DNA of 46,040 nt from CAZKNF01 sp964554105 (lineage in GTDB: Bacteria > Bacteroidota > Rhodothermia > Rhodothermales > VXPQ01): positions 1 through 46,040 of the forward strand of contig CAZKNF010000024.1 of NCBI GenBank assembly GCA_964554105.1. Direction: 5' to 3'. The notes beneath the pieces are model-generated. The model saw only the letters and a list, made by a program, of their open reading frames with translations, was not told the DNA's origin and did no database searches. Shown piece after piece: positions 24,956 through 33,496 of the stretch (position 1 is its first letter; each line of letters begins with the position of its first letter). Made by a program: the position numbers and the translations under genes.

Positions 24956-26460
24956 GAAAACTATCCGAACTACCGGACGCGCATCTGCGCATTTTTGACC
25001 GATCGGATGCACCCGCACCCGATTCAGTACATTCCGTCCACCTGATTGGAGTCTGCGGCACGGGTATGGGCTCACTCGCCGGCCTCCTGCAACAGAAGGG
25101 CTACGAGGTTAGCGGTTCCGACGAGAAATGCTATCCTCCGATGAGCACACGGATTGAAGAGATGGGCGTCCATCTCTATGAAGGATATAGCGCCGACCAC
25201 CTCGATCCACCGCCCGATCTCGTAATTGTAGGGAATGCGTGCACTCCGACCCACCCTGAGGCTGCATACGCGAGAGAACGGCATCTTGCACAATTGTCAC
25301 TGCCGGAGGCTATCGCACATTTCTTCCTGCCCGAGCGTCGATCACTGGTCGTCGCAGGCACGCACGGGAAGACGACTACGACAGGCATGCTCGTGCACGT
25401 GCTGCGCAGCGCAGGCCTCGACCCCGGCTTTCTCGTTGGAGGTGTGATGGTTAACGACAACGCTAGCTATGCCGTTGGGTCGGGACCGCATTTCGTGATC
25501 GAAGGCGATGAATACGACAGCGCCTATTTCGACAAGCGGCCGAAGATGATCCACTACCGGCCGACGAGCGCCATCATTACCTCAATGGAGTTCGACCATG
25601 CGGATATCTACGACACGTGGGACGACTATCGCGAAGCGTTCAGATCGTTCAGCGGCCTCGTCGAAGCGGGTAGTCTTCTTGTGATCAACGGCGACGACCC
25701 CGAAGTCCGTGCCCTCGCTGAGCATACCAGAGCGAAGGTCCGCTATCTGGGCCTTGAGGACGAAGATGACGATGTCACGGCTCGGGACATCCAGCCCGTC
25801 AGCGGAGGTCAACGCTTCACGCTGGTGATCGATAACGAGGCGCTCACCGAGGTATTCCTTCCGATGAGCGGACGCCACAATCTTCTGAATGCACTCGCCG
25901 TCTGCGCGGTCGCCCTGGAGGAGGGCGTTCCACCCGAAGCGATCGCCGCCGGTTTCGCATCCTTCGAGGGCATGCGCCGGCGCCAGGAGGTCCGTGGCGA
26001 GTCGGCCGGCGTGATCGTGGTCGACGACTTTGCGCATCACCCTACCGCTGTCAATGCGACAATTCGATCCGTCGCCGAGCGCTGGCCGGACCGCCGCATC
26101 ATTGCGATCTTTGAACCCAGGTCCAACTCGAGCCGGCGGAAAATCTTCGAGGCTGCCTATGCGGAATCCTTTGACGACGCCGGAGTTGTGTTCATCAGCT
26201 CACCTCCGCTCCGGCACAACGACGACTCCTTAAACTTACTCGACGCTACACGGCTCGTGGAAATGATTGAAGCACGCGGCACGCCGGCTTCGGCCTTCCC
26301 GAATGCCGAAGCACTTCTTCCGCACTTGTTGAGCGATCTGCAGCCTGGCGACATCGCACTTATCATGAGCAACGGAAGCTTTGACGGCCTCCACGATAAA
26401 CTGATCACGTCGCTCAACAATTCCGACGCAGCGATTCCAAGGGAAGAGAACTTTCTATAG
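24952..26460 (+). CDS. mpl: UDP-MurNAc:L-Ala-gamma-D-Glu-meso-Dap ligase (murein tripeptide recycling)
   Basis: Cytosolic Mur-family ligase that reattaches recovered murein tripeptide to UDP-MurNAc with ATP. The 502-residue protein has the MurC/Mpl N-terminal nucleotide-sugar motif GVCGTGMGSLAGLL (33-46), ATP loop GTHGKTTTT near 135, EGDEYDSAYFDKRPK near 183 (the DEYD-AFFDKR pattern that separates Mpl from MurC) and HHPTAV near 363. Start is GTG at 24952, overlapping the upstream stop by four bases and preceded by an AAGGAAG ribosome-binding site at proper distance. Implies meso-diaminopimelate peptidoglycan and a recycling pathway. Confidence 0.92.
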   Translation: MRKLSELPDAHLRIFDRSDAPAPDSVHSVHLIGVCGTGMGSLAGLLQQKGYEVSGSDEKCYPPMSTRIEEMGVHLYEGYSADHLDPPPDLVIVGNACTPTHPEAAYARERHLAQLSLPEAIAHFFLPERRSLVVAGTHGKTTTTGMLVHVLRSAGLDPGFLVGGVMVNDNASYAVGSGPHFVIEGDEYDSAYFDKRPKMIHYRPTSAIITSMEFDHADIYDTWDDYREAFRSFSGLVEAGSLLVINGDDPEVRALAEHTRAKVRYLGLEDEDDDVTARDIQPVSGGQRFTLVIDNEALTEVFLPMSGRHNLLNALAVCAVALEEGVPPEAIAAGFASFEGMRRRQEVRGESAGVIVVDDFAHHPTAVNATIRSVAERWPDRRIIAIFEPRSNSSRRKIFEAAYAESFDDAGVVFISSPPLRHNDDSLNLLDATRLVEMIEARGTPASAFPNAEALLPHLLSDLQPGDIALIMSNGSFDGLHDKLITSLNNSDAAIPREENFL

Positions 26461-26589
26461 ATTGGATTCTGCGTATCCAGCCCATACCACAGGCGCCGGA
26501 CCGGCTGTCTAGAATTGCGTATCCTGACGCTCATGTTCCGCCATAAGAGACGACGCAGACCGACGCGGCGATCAATCCCCACCTGACCT

Positions 26590-27810
26590 ATGATTCTGCG
26601 GATTCAATCGTATTCCCAATTTCTCATCCTCATCGCCATCGTGACCACCGCCACCGGCTGCTCATCCACCGGCAGCTCCAGTGAAGACGCTACGCTCCAG
26701 GCTCGTGCCGAGGAACTAGCGCACGACTTGATTATCGTTGACGGCCATATCGACGTGCCGTACCGCCTCGAGGACTTCTGGGAAGATATTTCGGAAGAAA
26801 CGATCGGCGGGGATTTTGACTACCCCCGAGCCATCGAAGGTGGTATCGATGCGCCGTTTATGTCGATCTATATTCCAGCTTCCTATCAGGAAACCGGCGG
26901 GGCAAAAGAGAAGGCAGATTCGCTCATCGACATGGTTGAGGGGTTCGCGGATCAGTGGCCCGACAAGTTTGCCCTCGCAACCACCGTCGAGGAGGTCCGA
27001 CAGAATCATCGCAACGGCATTATCTCTCTCCCGATGGGGATGGAAAACGGAGCGCCGATAGGTGAGGACCTTACCCTCCTCGACTACTTCTATGATCGAG
27101 GGATCCGATATGTCACGCTCACGCATTCTCGAGACAACCTCATCTCCGATTCATCCTACGATACGACGTACGTCTGGAATGGCCTCAGTCCATTCGGTGA
27201 GGACGTCGTCCGGAAGATGAACGACATCGGCATGATCGTCGACGTCTCTCACATCTCCGATAGTGCATTCTACGACGTGATGCGGATTTCACGAGCACCG
27301 GTTCTTGCGACACATTCGAGTGCCCGCCGCTTCACACCCGGGTGGGAGCGAAACATGAGCGACGAGATGCTGGCGCGTCTGGCAGAAAACGACGGCGTCA
27401 TCATGATTAATTACGGCTCTTCGTTTCTTCGCGGAGAGTACGACGCGATCGGCGATTCCATCAACGCAGCACTGCGCGAGCAGATGGAAAGTGCCGGACT
27501 CGAAGCCGGTTCGCGCGAGGCGGCTCAATGGTTCGAAGAGCAAAGAAAAGCGAACCCGATTGGAACGATCGACGACGTCGTAATGCACATAAACCACGTC
27601 GTCGACCTTATTGGTGTCGATCACGTAGGCCTCGGCTCGGACTACGATGGCGTATTCGCCCTTCCGTCCGGTCTGCAAGACGTATCGACCTATCCGAACC
27701 TCGTGCGTGAACTACTCAGGGAAGGCTATTCCGAGGAAGATATCCGAAAGATACTCGGAGAAAACGCCCTGAGGGTCTGGGATGATGTGGCCGCTGAAGC
27801 GAGCAACTAG
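26590..27810 (+). CDS. Membrane dipeptidase, peptidase family M19, lipoprotein
   Basis: Zinc metallopeptidase of 406 residues, related to renal dipeptidase, that hydrolyses dipeptides, often with a D- or dehydro-residue. Signal peptide with lipobox-like ATGC and lipidated C24 predicts a membrane-anchored envelope protein. Zinc ligands are all in place: H53 and D55 in DGHIDVP, E152 in GMENG, H221 in VDVSHISD and H242 in ATHSSAR; the downstream GLGSDYDG motif is also present. It follows mpl by 129 bases, and a role in degrading wall-derived or scavenged dipeptides would fit, though not proven. Its TAG stop shares the CTAG palindrome with the glyS stop. Confidence 0.93.
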   Translation: MILRIQSYSQFLILIAIVTTATGCSSTGSSSEDATLQARAEELAHDLIIVDGHIDVPYRLEDFWEDISEETIGGDFDYPRAIEGGIDAPFMSIYIPASYQETGGAKEKADSLIDMVEGFADQWPDKFALATTVEEVRQNHRNGIISLPMGMENGAPIGEDLTLLDYFYDRGIRYVTLTHSRDNLISDSSYDTTYVWNGLSPFGEDVVRKMNDIGMIVDVSHISDSAFYDVMRISRAPVLATHSSARRFTPGWERNMSDEMLARLAENDGVIMINYGSSFLRGEYDAIGDSINAALREQMESAGLEAGSREAAQWFEEQRKANPIGTIDDVVMHINHVVDLIGVDHVGLGSDYDGVFALPSGLQDVSTYPNLVRELLREGYSEEDIRKILGENALRVWDDVAAEASN

Positions 27811-29249
27811 CTTTTTGTTCGCTCCCACCCCTCGATCTGATCGTTTACATATCGAACGACATTCTCCTTCTTGATGCGGTCCTGCGCCATCGAATCCCGG
27901 TCGCGCACGGTGACTGTACCGTCCTCCATGGAATCGCCGTCGACCGTGATGCAAAACGGGGTGCCGGCCTCATCCATGCGCCGATAACGCTTGCCGATCG
28001 AGCCGCTCTCGTCATAAAAAGCATTGAACCGGCGACGCAGATCTTTCTCGATCTCGTGCGCCAGTTCGGGCATCCCGTCACGTTTTACCAGCGGGAAGAC
28101 AGCTGCCTTTATGGGCGCAATCTCAGGGTGAAACTTGAGAACCACCCGCTCCTCTCCTTCCACTTTCTCTTCTTCATATCCATCGCACAGCACCATTAGT
28201 ATCGTCCGGTCCAGACCGGCAGAGGTCTCGACTACATATGGAATGTAGCGCTCCTGCTTGAACGGATCGAAATACTCCATCTTCTTGCCTGAAAATTCCT
28301 GATGCCGCCTCAGGTCATAGTCGGTGCGCGAGTGAATGCCCTCGACTTCCTGCCATCCAATAGGAAATTCGTACTGCACATCGAAAGCAGCGTCGGCGTA
28401 ATGCGCAAGCTTTTCGTGCTCGTGCCACCGCAGTTTATTCGGGCGGATACCGTTATCGACGTGCCACTGCATACGCTTCTCGCGCCACGCTTCAAAATGC
28501 TCCATCTGCGTACCCGGCTTCACAAAATACTGCATCTCCATCTGCTCAAATTCGCGCATACGAAAGATGAACTGCCGGGCCACAATTTCATTTCGGAAAG
28601 CCTTCCCGACCTGCGCGAGACCGAACGGAACATGTTGGCGCGCCGTCTCCTGGGCAAGACGAAAATTAACGAAGATGCCCTGCGCAGTCTCCGGGCGCAA
28701 GTAAACGCGGTTGTCTTCTTCGGCGACGGGGCCGATGTGTGTGGAGAACATTAGGTTGAATTGGCGTACCTCCGTCCAATCGAATGCACCCGAGTCCGGC
28801 CCTCGGATTTCTTCCTCAACAATGATCTCGTACAGCGCTCCCGTCATATTGTCGGTGTTCAGTGCCGCTACGAACCGCTCACGCAGCGATGCCGCCTGAT
28901 CCGTCTTACCCTTCTCCTCAAGCTTGGTGATGTAATTCTCGATCAGATCATCGGCTCGGTACCGCAGATTTGACTGCTTGTCATCGATCATCGGATCGTT
29001 GAACGCGTCCACGTGGCCTGATGCCTTCCACACGGTCGGATGCATTAGTATCGCAGCATCCAGCCCCTCGATGTTGTCGTGTTGATACACCATGTGTTGC
29101 CACCAGCGCTCACGGATATTCCGTTTGAGTTCCACGCCGAGCGGACCGTAGTCATACGTTGCAGCCAAGCCACCGTATATATCGGACGACTGGAAGATGA
29201 ATCCGCGCCTTTTCGACAGCGATACGATTTTGTCGATGATCTGAGACAT
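27807..29249 (-). CDS. glyS: Glycyl-tRNA synthetase (homodimeric type)
   Basis: Class II aminoacyl-tRNA synthetase charging tRNA-Gly in the cytosol. The 480-residue protein is the alpha2 type, not the alpha2beta2 GlyQ/GlyS type. Motif 1 region GGLAATYDYGPLG lies near 25-37; motif 2 FRNEI near 223; motif 3 around ETSAGLDRTI near 360; an anticodon-binding domain ends the protein. Start chosen at ATG 29249 (SQIIDKIVSLSKRRGF); upstream ATGs to 29303 add residues not seen in the family. Convergent with the M19 gene with overlapping stop codons, and divergent from the cassette at 29368. Confidence 0.96.
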   Translation of the reverse strand: MSQIIDKIVSLSKRRGFIFQSSDIYGGLAATYDYGPLGVELKRNIRERWWQHMVYQHDNIEGLDAAILMHPTVWKASGHVDAFNDPMIDDKQSNLRYRADDLIENYITKLEEKGKTDQAASLRERFVAALNTDNMTGALYEIIVEEEIRGPDSGAFDWTEVRQFNLMFSTHIGPVAEEDNRVYLRPETAQGIFVNFRLAQETARQHVPFGLAQVGKAFRNEIVARQFIFRMREFEQMEMQYFVKPGTQMEHFEAWREKRMQWHVDNGIRPNKLRWHEHEKLAHYADAAFDVQYEFPIGWQEVEGIHSRTDYDLRRHQEFSGKKMEYFDPFKQERYIPYVVETSAGLDRTILMVLCDGYEEEKVEGEERVVLKFHPEIAPIKAAVFPLVKRDGMPELAHEIEKDLRRRFNAFYDESGSIGKRYRRMDEAGTPFCITVDGDSMEDGTVTVRDRDSMAQDRIKKENVVRYVNDQIEGWERTKS

Positions 29250-29327
29250 GGGTGTGTCGTACCGATACATGAAAAAGGGCATCCCGTTCGTCGAGATGCC
29301 CACTGAGCGACAAACAGATACTAAATA

Positions 29328-29348
29328 GATGGATGTATAGAATCCATC
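29328..29348. promoter_or_regulatory. Inverted repeat between glyS and the 29368 cassette
   Basis: GATGGAT and ATCCATC form a perfect 7-bp inverted repeat with a seven-base spacer, halfway between the glyS start and the GTG of the small gene. Position in a divergent promoter region suggests an operator or leader hairpin. No T-box features (specifier loop, TGGNACCGCG bulge) are visible, so glyS is not obviously T-box controlled. Confidence 0.35.
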
Positions 29349-29367
29349 CTATCTCCTTGAAAACAAG

Positions 29368-29589
29368 GTGGATTCGGCCGCTTTGGCGCGACTGAATACC
29401 TGGTCGGATGGCGGTAATATTCGTGTTAAAGGCGAGCCGGAACGGCGCCCAAATGGAACCGTACGGCGCGAAATTCGCTTCGAGATTCAAGTTGGCGAAT
29501 CACTGAAGCGTACCATCGAAGTGGATTGGATCTCATGGTGCCTCCATGCTCGCACGGAAGATAGAATCGATTGGTCGAATGCGTTTTGA
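29368..29589 (+). CDS. Small hypothetical protein, 73 residues
   Basis: Not recognised. The frame opens after a TAG at 29338 and the only start is GTG 29368, without a ribosome-binding site. The product is soluble, charged and mixed (Arg/Glu-rich, with W12, W54 and W57), with alternating residues suggesting beta strands, for example IRFEIQVGESLKRTIEVDWI. It overlaps the next gene by 11 bases, which hints at translational coupling and supports it being real. First gene of the uncharacterised three-gene cassette. It could instead be non-coding sequence upstream of the 143-residue gene. Confidence 0.45.
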   Translation: MDSAALARLNTWSDGGNIRVKGEPERRPNGTVRREIRFEIQVGESLKRTIEVDWISWCLHARTEDRIDWSNAF

Positions 29590-30010
29590 GACCCTGACGT
29601 CGATGCTAGAGGACCGCTATGGTTCGAATGCAAAAGAGATGGAGCCGAATCACTGGGTATACGAAGTGATGACCGCCGACCATAGGTCGCAACTGGTCCA
29701 TCTCATTTACAAAGATGTCTCGCCGGATCTCGAGGAGAGATCGCGCATCGTTGTAGATAGTCCGATCGGGCCTCGGCCGCAACGGTTCGATCTTGAGTCA
29801 CTTCTTCGAAAAAATGCCGAACTCGATGTTGGAGCTATCTGCATAGAAGATTTTCGTAACGACGAGAATGAGCTGGTAACGTATATATCGCTTCGTGCGT
29901 CTCACCTTGTATCAACTCTCGATTTCGAAGAAATCTGGGAAATGATAGAAAAGGTTGCTAGGGTGGCGGATCAGCTGGAGCGCGACATTTACGCGCGGGA
30001 TCTGCATTAG
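29579..30010 (+). CDS. Hypothetical protein with CesT/YbjN-like (type III chaperone-like) pattern
   Basis: 143 residues from ATG 29579; an ATG at 29546 would add 11. No signal peptide or membrane helix, so cytosolic. The layout resembles the CesT/YbjN alpha-beta fold: an N-terminal helix, a strand pair, a VDSPIGP strand-turn, DLESLLRKNAELDVGAICIED in the middle, and a closing amphipathic helix ending VARVADQLERDIYARD. That LLR-N-ELDVGA and VAxxADxLE combination is a hallmark of secretion-chaperone-like and YbjN proteins. The match is by eye and gives fold, not function. Chaperone-like proteins of this fold bind short peptide segments of partners; the membrane protein 54 bases downstream is the obvious candidate partner. 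Confidence 0.6.
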   Translation: MRFETLTSMLEDRYGSNAKEMEPNHWVYEVMTADHRSQLVHLIYKDVSPDLEERSRIVVDSPIGPRPQRFDLESLLRKNAELDVGAICIEDFRNDENELVTYISLRASHLVSTLDFEEIWEMIEKVARVADQLERDIYARDLH

Positions 30011-30064
30011 CGATTGCTGGCTGTAGTATCCGTAAACGTTCACGATATGCCTGGAGAAAAAGCG

Positions 30065-31201
30065 ATGTTTCGCCGACTCTATTTCAAGCTCAGCTATGGT
30101 TCGTATCTGCGGAGCGAGCATGGTATTAAAAAGTTTGCCGAGATGGCTATGGGTCAGCTGATCCGTAAGGTCACAAAAAAATCGGCGTTCTATCGAGAGA
30201 TGAATGAGAATCTGCTCGTAGAGAAAGCGAATTTGCGCCTGCGCGCCGATGAGCTATATGAGCAGCCGATGCTGAACGCAGGAGACTTCTTTAGCGTGCG
30301 GAGACGGCTCTGGGCCAACAGCTTCATCATTACGGCCGTAATCGCCGCGTCAGTCTTCCTTATTTTTGTGTCCGTCTCGGCGTTACTGGTAGGTGACGCC
30401 GAGGTACAAGGCTCGCTCCAGTGGTTGGTTTCGGGCGTGCTCGCCATCGTGCTGACAGGCGGCGGCCTCGTAGTAACTGAACGACTCATCGACAATCTGA
30501 TTCCGGACGAGTCGTCGTCGCGACGCAAAGTACAAGAAATCGGCCAGGCCGTGGCAATTCTCTGGGCCGTCCTCCTGGTCGGTATCGAGCTTGCGATTCT
30601 TGGTATTACGGAGGTGAGAGCAGAGCAGCTCGGAGCCGCGCAAAACAGCGGCATCCTCTATTTCGGATTTATCGCGTTGTCAATGATGCTGCCCATCATT
30701 GCCGGCTCGATCCGATGGGACGCAATGCGACACATCGACACGTACAAAACGACGCGCGCTCACCGCGACATCGACAGCCGCCTGGCGCAGATCGATTCGA
30801 TTCTGCGTCAGAATGAGGAATACGAAAGCAATTTCTACAAGATCAAAAGCATCGAATACTGGGATCAACTGAACGAATTCCGGACATACAAAGACCTTTA
30901 TAACGAGAAGTACGACATGGTCGAGCAGCTAGGCGGCCATTTTGCCCAATCGTACGATGCCTTTCAGCGTGAAGCGTACAAGCGGTACGAATCGGATCTG
31001 CGTGATCTGACATCCGCGTCGATGCGTCGACTCGACGTAAGCGACCGTCCGGCAGGTAAGAAGATCGGTCAGATGCCGTCTAAGACACAGTCACCTTCAC
31101 GCCCGGCCTCCGCGGGCAATGGCAACGTCGCAGACAAGCGCGAACCTTCTTCGAATCTCCGCGAAACGGACGTCTATCTCTCACCAAAGCCGGTCCGTTA
31201 A
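30065..31201 (+). CDS. Four-helix membrane protein with charged cytoplasmic tail, unknown function
   Basis: Not recognised. 378 residues from ATG 30065, chosen because GGAG lies eight bases upstream, one of few good ribosome-binding sites here. The first 80 residues are basic and helical. Four transmembrane segments follow at about 86-109, 117-138, 158-180 and 193-214, in two hairpins. Residues 220-320 are charged and helix-forming (HRDIDSRLAQIDSILRQ and Tyr-rich repeats such as EYWDQLNEFRTYKDLYNEKY), probably coiled-coil, and the last 50 are Ser/Pro-rich and disordered. By the positive-inside rule both ends face the cytoplasm. It has no enzymatic motif, so a scaffold or sensor is plausible. 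It follows the CesT/YbjN-like gene by 54 bases. Confidence 0.85.
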   Translation: MFRRLYFKLSYGSYLRSEHGIKKFAEMAMGQLIRKVTKKSAFYREMNENLLVEKANLRLRADELYEQPMLNAGDFFSVRRRLWANSFIITAVIAASVFLIFVSVSALLVGDAEVQGSLQWLVSGVLAIVLTGGGLVVTERLIDNLIPDESSSRRKVQEIGQAVAILWAVLLVGIELAILGITEVRAEQLGAAQNSGILYFGFIALSMMLPIIAGSIRWDAMRHIDTYKTTRAHRDIDSRLAQIDSILRQNEEYESNFYKIKSIEYWDQLNEFRTYKDLYNEKYDMVEQLGGHFAQSYDAFQREAYKRYESDLRDLTSASMRRLDVSDRPAGKKIGQMPSKTQSPSRPASAGNGNVADKREPSSNLRETDVYLSPKPVR

Positions 31202-31280
31202 TTCAGAAACCCGGTATTTAGACGGCCCGGCTTCCTTCTGCTGAAACCGCTGAATCAAACGACGTGCGGGCCTTGGGAAC

Positions 31281-32018
31281 TCAAAGAAGTTGGCGTTCCG
31301 CCATCGACGTATAACCGTTTCCTGCAACGATCAGATGATCGTGCACCGGAATTCCCATCAACTTACCCGCCTCAGTAAGTTGTCGCGTTATGCGAATATC
31401 TTCCCGACTCGGCTCCGGATTCCCCGATGGATGATTGTGAAGGCAGATGACCGCAGCGGCGTTCTCGAGCACGGCTCGTTGAAAAATAGCGCGAGGTTCG
31501 ACGATGCTGGAGGCGAGTCCGCCCTCGCTTATCGTGTAGTCACTGACAATTACATTGGCAGTGTTCAATAGTACGATCTTAAACACCTCCTTCTTCAAAT
31601 CCCGCATCTGAGGGACGAACACCGCTGCCACATCGTCCGGCGAGCAAACTTGAATGCGTTCGGCGCACCCATGCTCGGATTCGATCCTGCGCCCGATCTC
31701 AACGGCTGCCGTAAGCTGCGCTGCTTTAGCCGGACCAACACCGGTCACGCGCATCATCTCTCGCACGTCACGACCCGAAAGTCCGCGCAGCGAGCCATAT
31801 TCGCGAAGGAGTGCTCGCCCGAGTTGGACCGCCGATACCGACCCATTACGAGTGCGCGTTCCCGATCGGAAAATGACGCCCAGCAGTTCCGCATCGGAGA
31901 GTCCGGAAGCACCACTACGCATGAGCTTCTCACGTGGGCGATCGGACTTGTCCCACTCACGAATAGGGACCTGGTACTGGATGCCGGGTTCGGCGGCAGG
32001 ATCGATCTTTGGCAACAT
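31281..32018 (-). CDS. radC: RadC-family JAMM-domain protein
   Basis: 245 residues from ATG 32018 (a TTG at 32054 is a poorer start). N-terminal UPF0758 helix-hairpin-helix with VTGVGPAKAAQL (91-102), then the JAB/JAMM metalloprotease-like domain: HNHPSG with H194 and H196, and D207 in the HxHx10D zinc motif, ending in the HDHLIVAG segment. The family was named for DNA repair in E. coli, but that role has been withdrawn and its true function is uncertain. The gene follows rho by 49 bases on the same strand and is probably co-transcribed with it. Confidence 0.93.
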   Translation of the reverse strand: MLPKIDPAAEPGIQYQVPIREWDKSDRPREKLMRSGASGLSDAELLGVIFRSGTRTRNGSVSAVQLGRALLREYGSLRGLSGRDVREMMRVTGVGPAKAAQLTAAVEIGRRIESEHGCAERIQVCSPDDVAAVFVPQMRDLKKEVFKIVLLNTANVIVSDYTISEGGLASSIVEPRAIFQRAVLENAAAVICLHNHPSGNPEPSREDIRITRQLTEAGKLMGIPVHDHLIVAGNGYTSMAERQLL

Positions 32019-32067
32019 AGGAAGGGTTTTTAAACAAGACACCTGCCCGGCCAAAACGTAACCGCTC

Positions 32068-33177
32068 CTACGAAGGTACCAGCTCGTTCAAGAGATGTGC
32101 ATTTGTCGGCGACTGCTGCAGGTGACGAATCAAAGCCTGCATGGCCTCTACAGGATGCCTGGAGTTCAGAGCGCGGAACAGCCGATGATGTTGTTCAATG
32201 GTATCGCCGAGCAACCGCTCTTCGTTTCGTGTGCCGCTCTTGCGTAAGTTTATGGCCGGATAAATGCGCTTATCCGCCATCTCTCGATCCAGCACGATCT
32301 CGGCGTTGCCCGTTCCCTTAAACTCTTCGAAAATCACATCATCCATCCGGCTTCCCGTTTCGATCAGAGCCGTGGCGATAATCGTGAGCGAGCCGCCGCC
32401 TTCGATATTGCGCGCCGATCCGAAAATCCGGCGCGGAACCTTCAGTGCGTTCGCATCCAACCCACCCGAAAGCGTGCGGCCACTGCCGGACTGATAGAGA
32501 TTGAAGGAGCGACCGAGGCGCGTGAGCGAGTCGAGAAGAAGAATGACGTCCTTCCGCATTTCGACGAGACGGCGGGCGTACTCGAGAGCGAGCGTCGATA
32601 CACGGACATGATTATCGTCCTCTCGGTCGTTGGACGACGCGAAGACCGTGGCATCAGTCGACCGCTTGAAGTCAGTAACTTCTTCCGGCCGCTCGTCGAC
32701 CAGCAGGGCCACCAGCTCGATGTCTGAATGATTCTGCGTGACGGCCGCCGCGATCTGCTTTAGAATGATCGTTTTTCCCGTCCTGGGCGGTGCGACGATC
32801 AGCGCACGCTGACCCTTGCCAATGGGGGCAACCAGGTCGACTACCCGCATCGAGATGTCCCCGGGACCCGTAACGAGATCGAGCTTTTCATCCGGATATA
32901 TGATCTGCCCATGGTCGAAATCCTCCGTCTCCGTCCACTCCTTGGGATCCATTCCCATGATCGAGTCGAGGTGACCAACCTGCATAGCGCCTTTGCGCCC
33001 AGGCTTCAATGAGCCTTCGAGCATTACGCCGTCACGTAGGTTGAACTTCCTGATGAGCGGCGGCGGAACGAACGCATCGTCGTCGCCTTTCGGCAAATCG
33101 GGACGAAACTCCCGAATAAATCCAAACTTTTTATCCCCGATTAACTCGAGAACACCACGAAATCTCTTGTCCGACAT
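32068..33177 (-). CDS. rho: Transcription termination factor Rho, short form
   Basis: Hexameric RNA-dependent ATPase that ends transcription. The 369-residue protein begins almost directly with the cold-shock-like RNA-binding domain (GVLELIGDKKFGFIRE near 8-23), then the RecA-like motor: Walker A APPRTGKT (129-136, K135), catalytic DERPEEV near 168, Walker B VILLLDSLTRL near 220 and the secondary RNA-site loops near 270-300. E. coli Rho has 419 residues with a helical N-terminal Rho_N domain; that domain is absent here, and the long insertions seen in some Bacteroidota Rho proteins are also missing. The 319-base leader upstream has repeats listed separately, and Rho genes are often autoregulated by leader attenuation. 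Confidence 0.96.
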   Translation of the reverse strand: MSDKRFRGVLELIGDKKFGFIREFRPDLPKGDDDAFVPPPLIRKFNLRDGVMLEGSLKPGRKGAMQVGHLDSIMGMDPKEWTETEDFDHGQIIYPDEKLDLVTGPGDISMRVVDLVAPIGKGQRALIVAPPRTGKTIILKQIAAAVTQNHSDIELVALLVDERPEEVTDFKRSTDATVFASSNDREDDNHVRVSTLALEYARRLVEMRKDVILLLDSLTRLGRSFNLYQSGSGRTLSGGLDANALKVPRRIFGSARNIEGGGSLTIIATALIETGSRMDDVIFEEFKGTGNAEIVLDREMADKRIYPAINLRKSGTRNEERLLGDTIEQHHRLFRALNSRHPVEAMQALIRHLQQSPTNAHLLNELVPS

Positions 33178-33228
33178 GAATCAATAATGGTGGTGATGGT
33201 AATTAGTCCGTCGACGCAGGACACCTGA

Positions 33229-33268
33229 TGGTGAAAAATGGTATCCATTGGTGAAATTTGGCATCCAC
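33229..33268. repeat. Imperfect tandem repeat, 2 x 20 bp, upstream of rho
   Basis: Two adjacent 20-base units beginning TGGTGAAA and ending ATCCAT/ATCCAC match at 16 of 20 positions. They lie 52 bases upstream of the rho start, in its likely leader. Could be a protein-binding site or part of Rho autoregulation, or chance duplication. Confidence 0.45.
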
Positions 33269-33428
33269 CGTCGTATTCCGCCGCAGTGTAAAAAGGTGAT
33301 ATTTCTTATTTCGTGTACCCCTACGGCGATACCGCCTTGTGATACCTTGAAGAATGCGACACCGGCGGAGAACGTGCCGAGAGACGCGTTCGTACATTAG
33401 GCCGCGCGCCAGTTGCGGCACTAGAATC

Positions 33429-33448
33429 GCCAAGCCAGCCGGCTTGGC
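33429..33448. promoter_or_regulatory. GC-rich hairpin between rho and the hydrolase gene
   Basis: GCCAAGCC and GGCTTGGC form a perfect 8-bp stem with an AGCC loop in the divergent region. It stands 48 bases before the hydrolase start and 250 from rho. No T run follows on either strand, so an operator or leader structure is more likely than a terminator. Confidence 0.4.
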
Positions 33449-33496
33449 CGTAGAGAGAGGGGCTCGGTTCTGTATTTGAAACGAAAGCAATAATAC

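Noticed and set aside
29338..29367. T-box leader for glyS
   Set aside because: The spacer to the divergent gene is short and lacks the T-box sequence and specifier loop; T-boxes are also not expected in this group.
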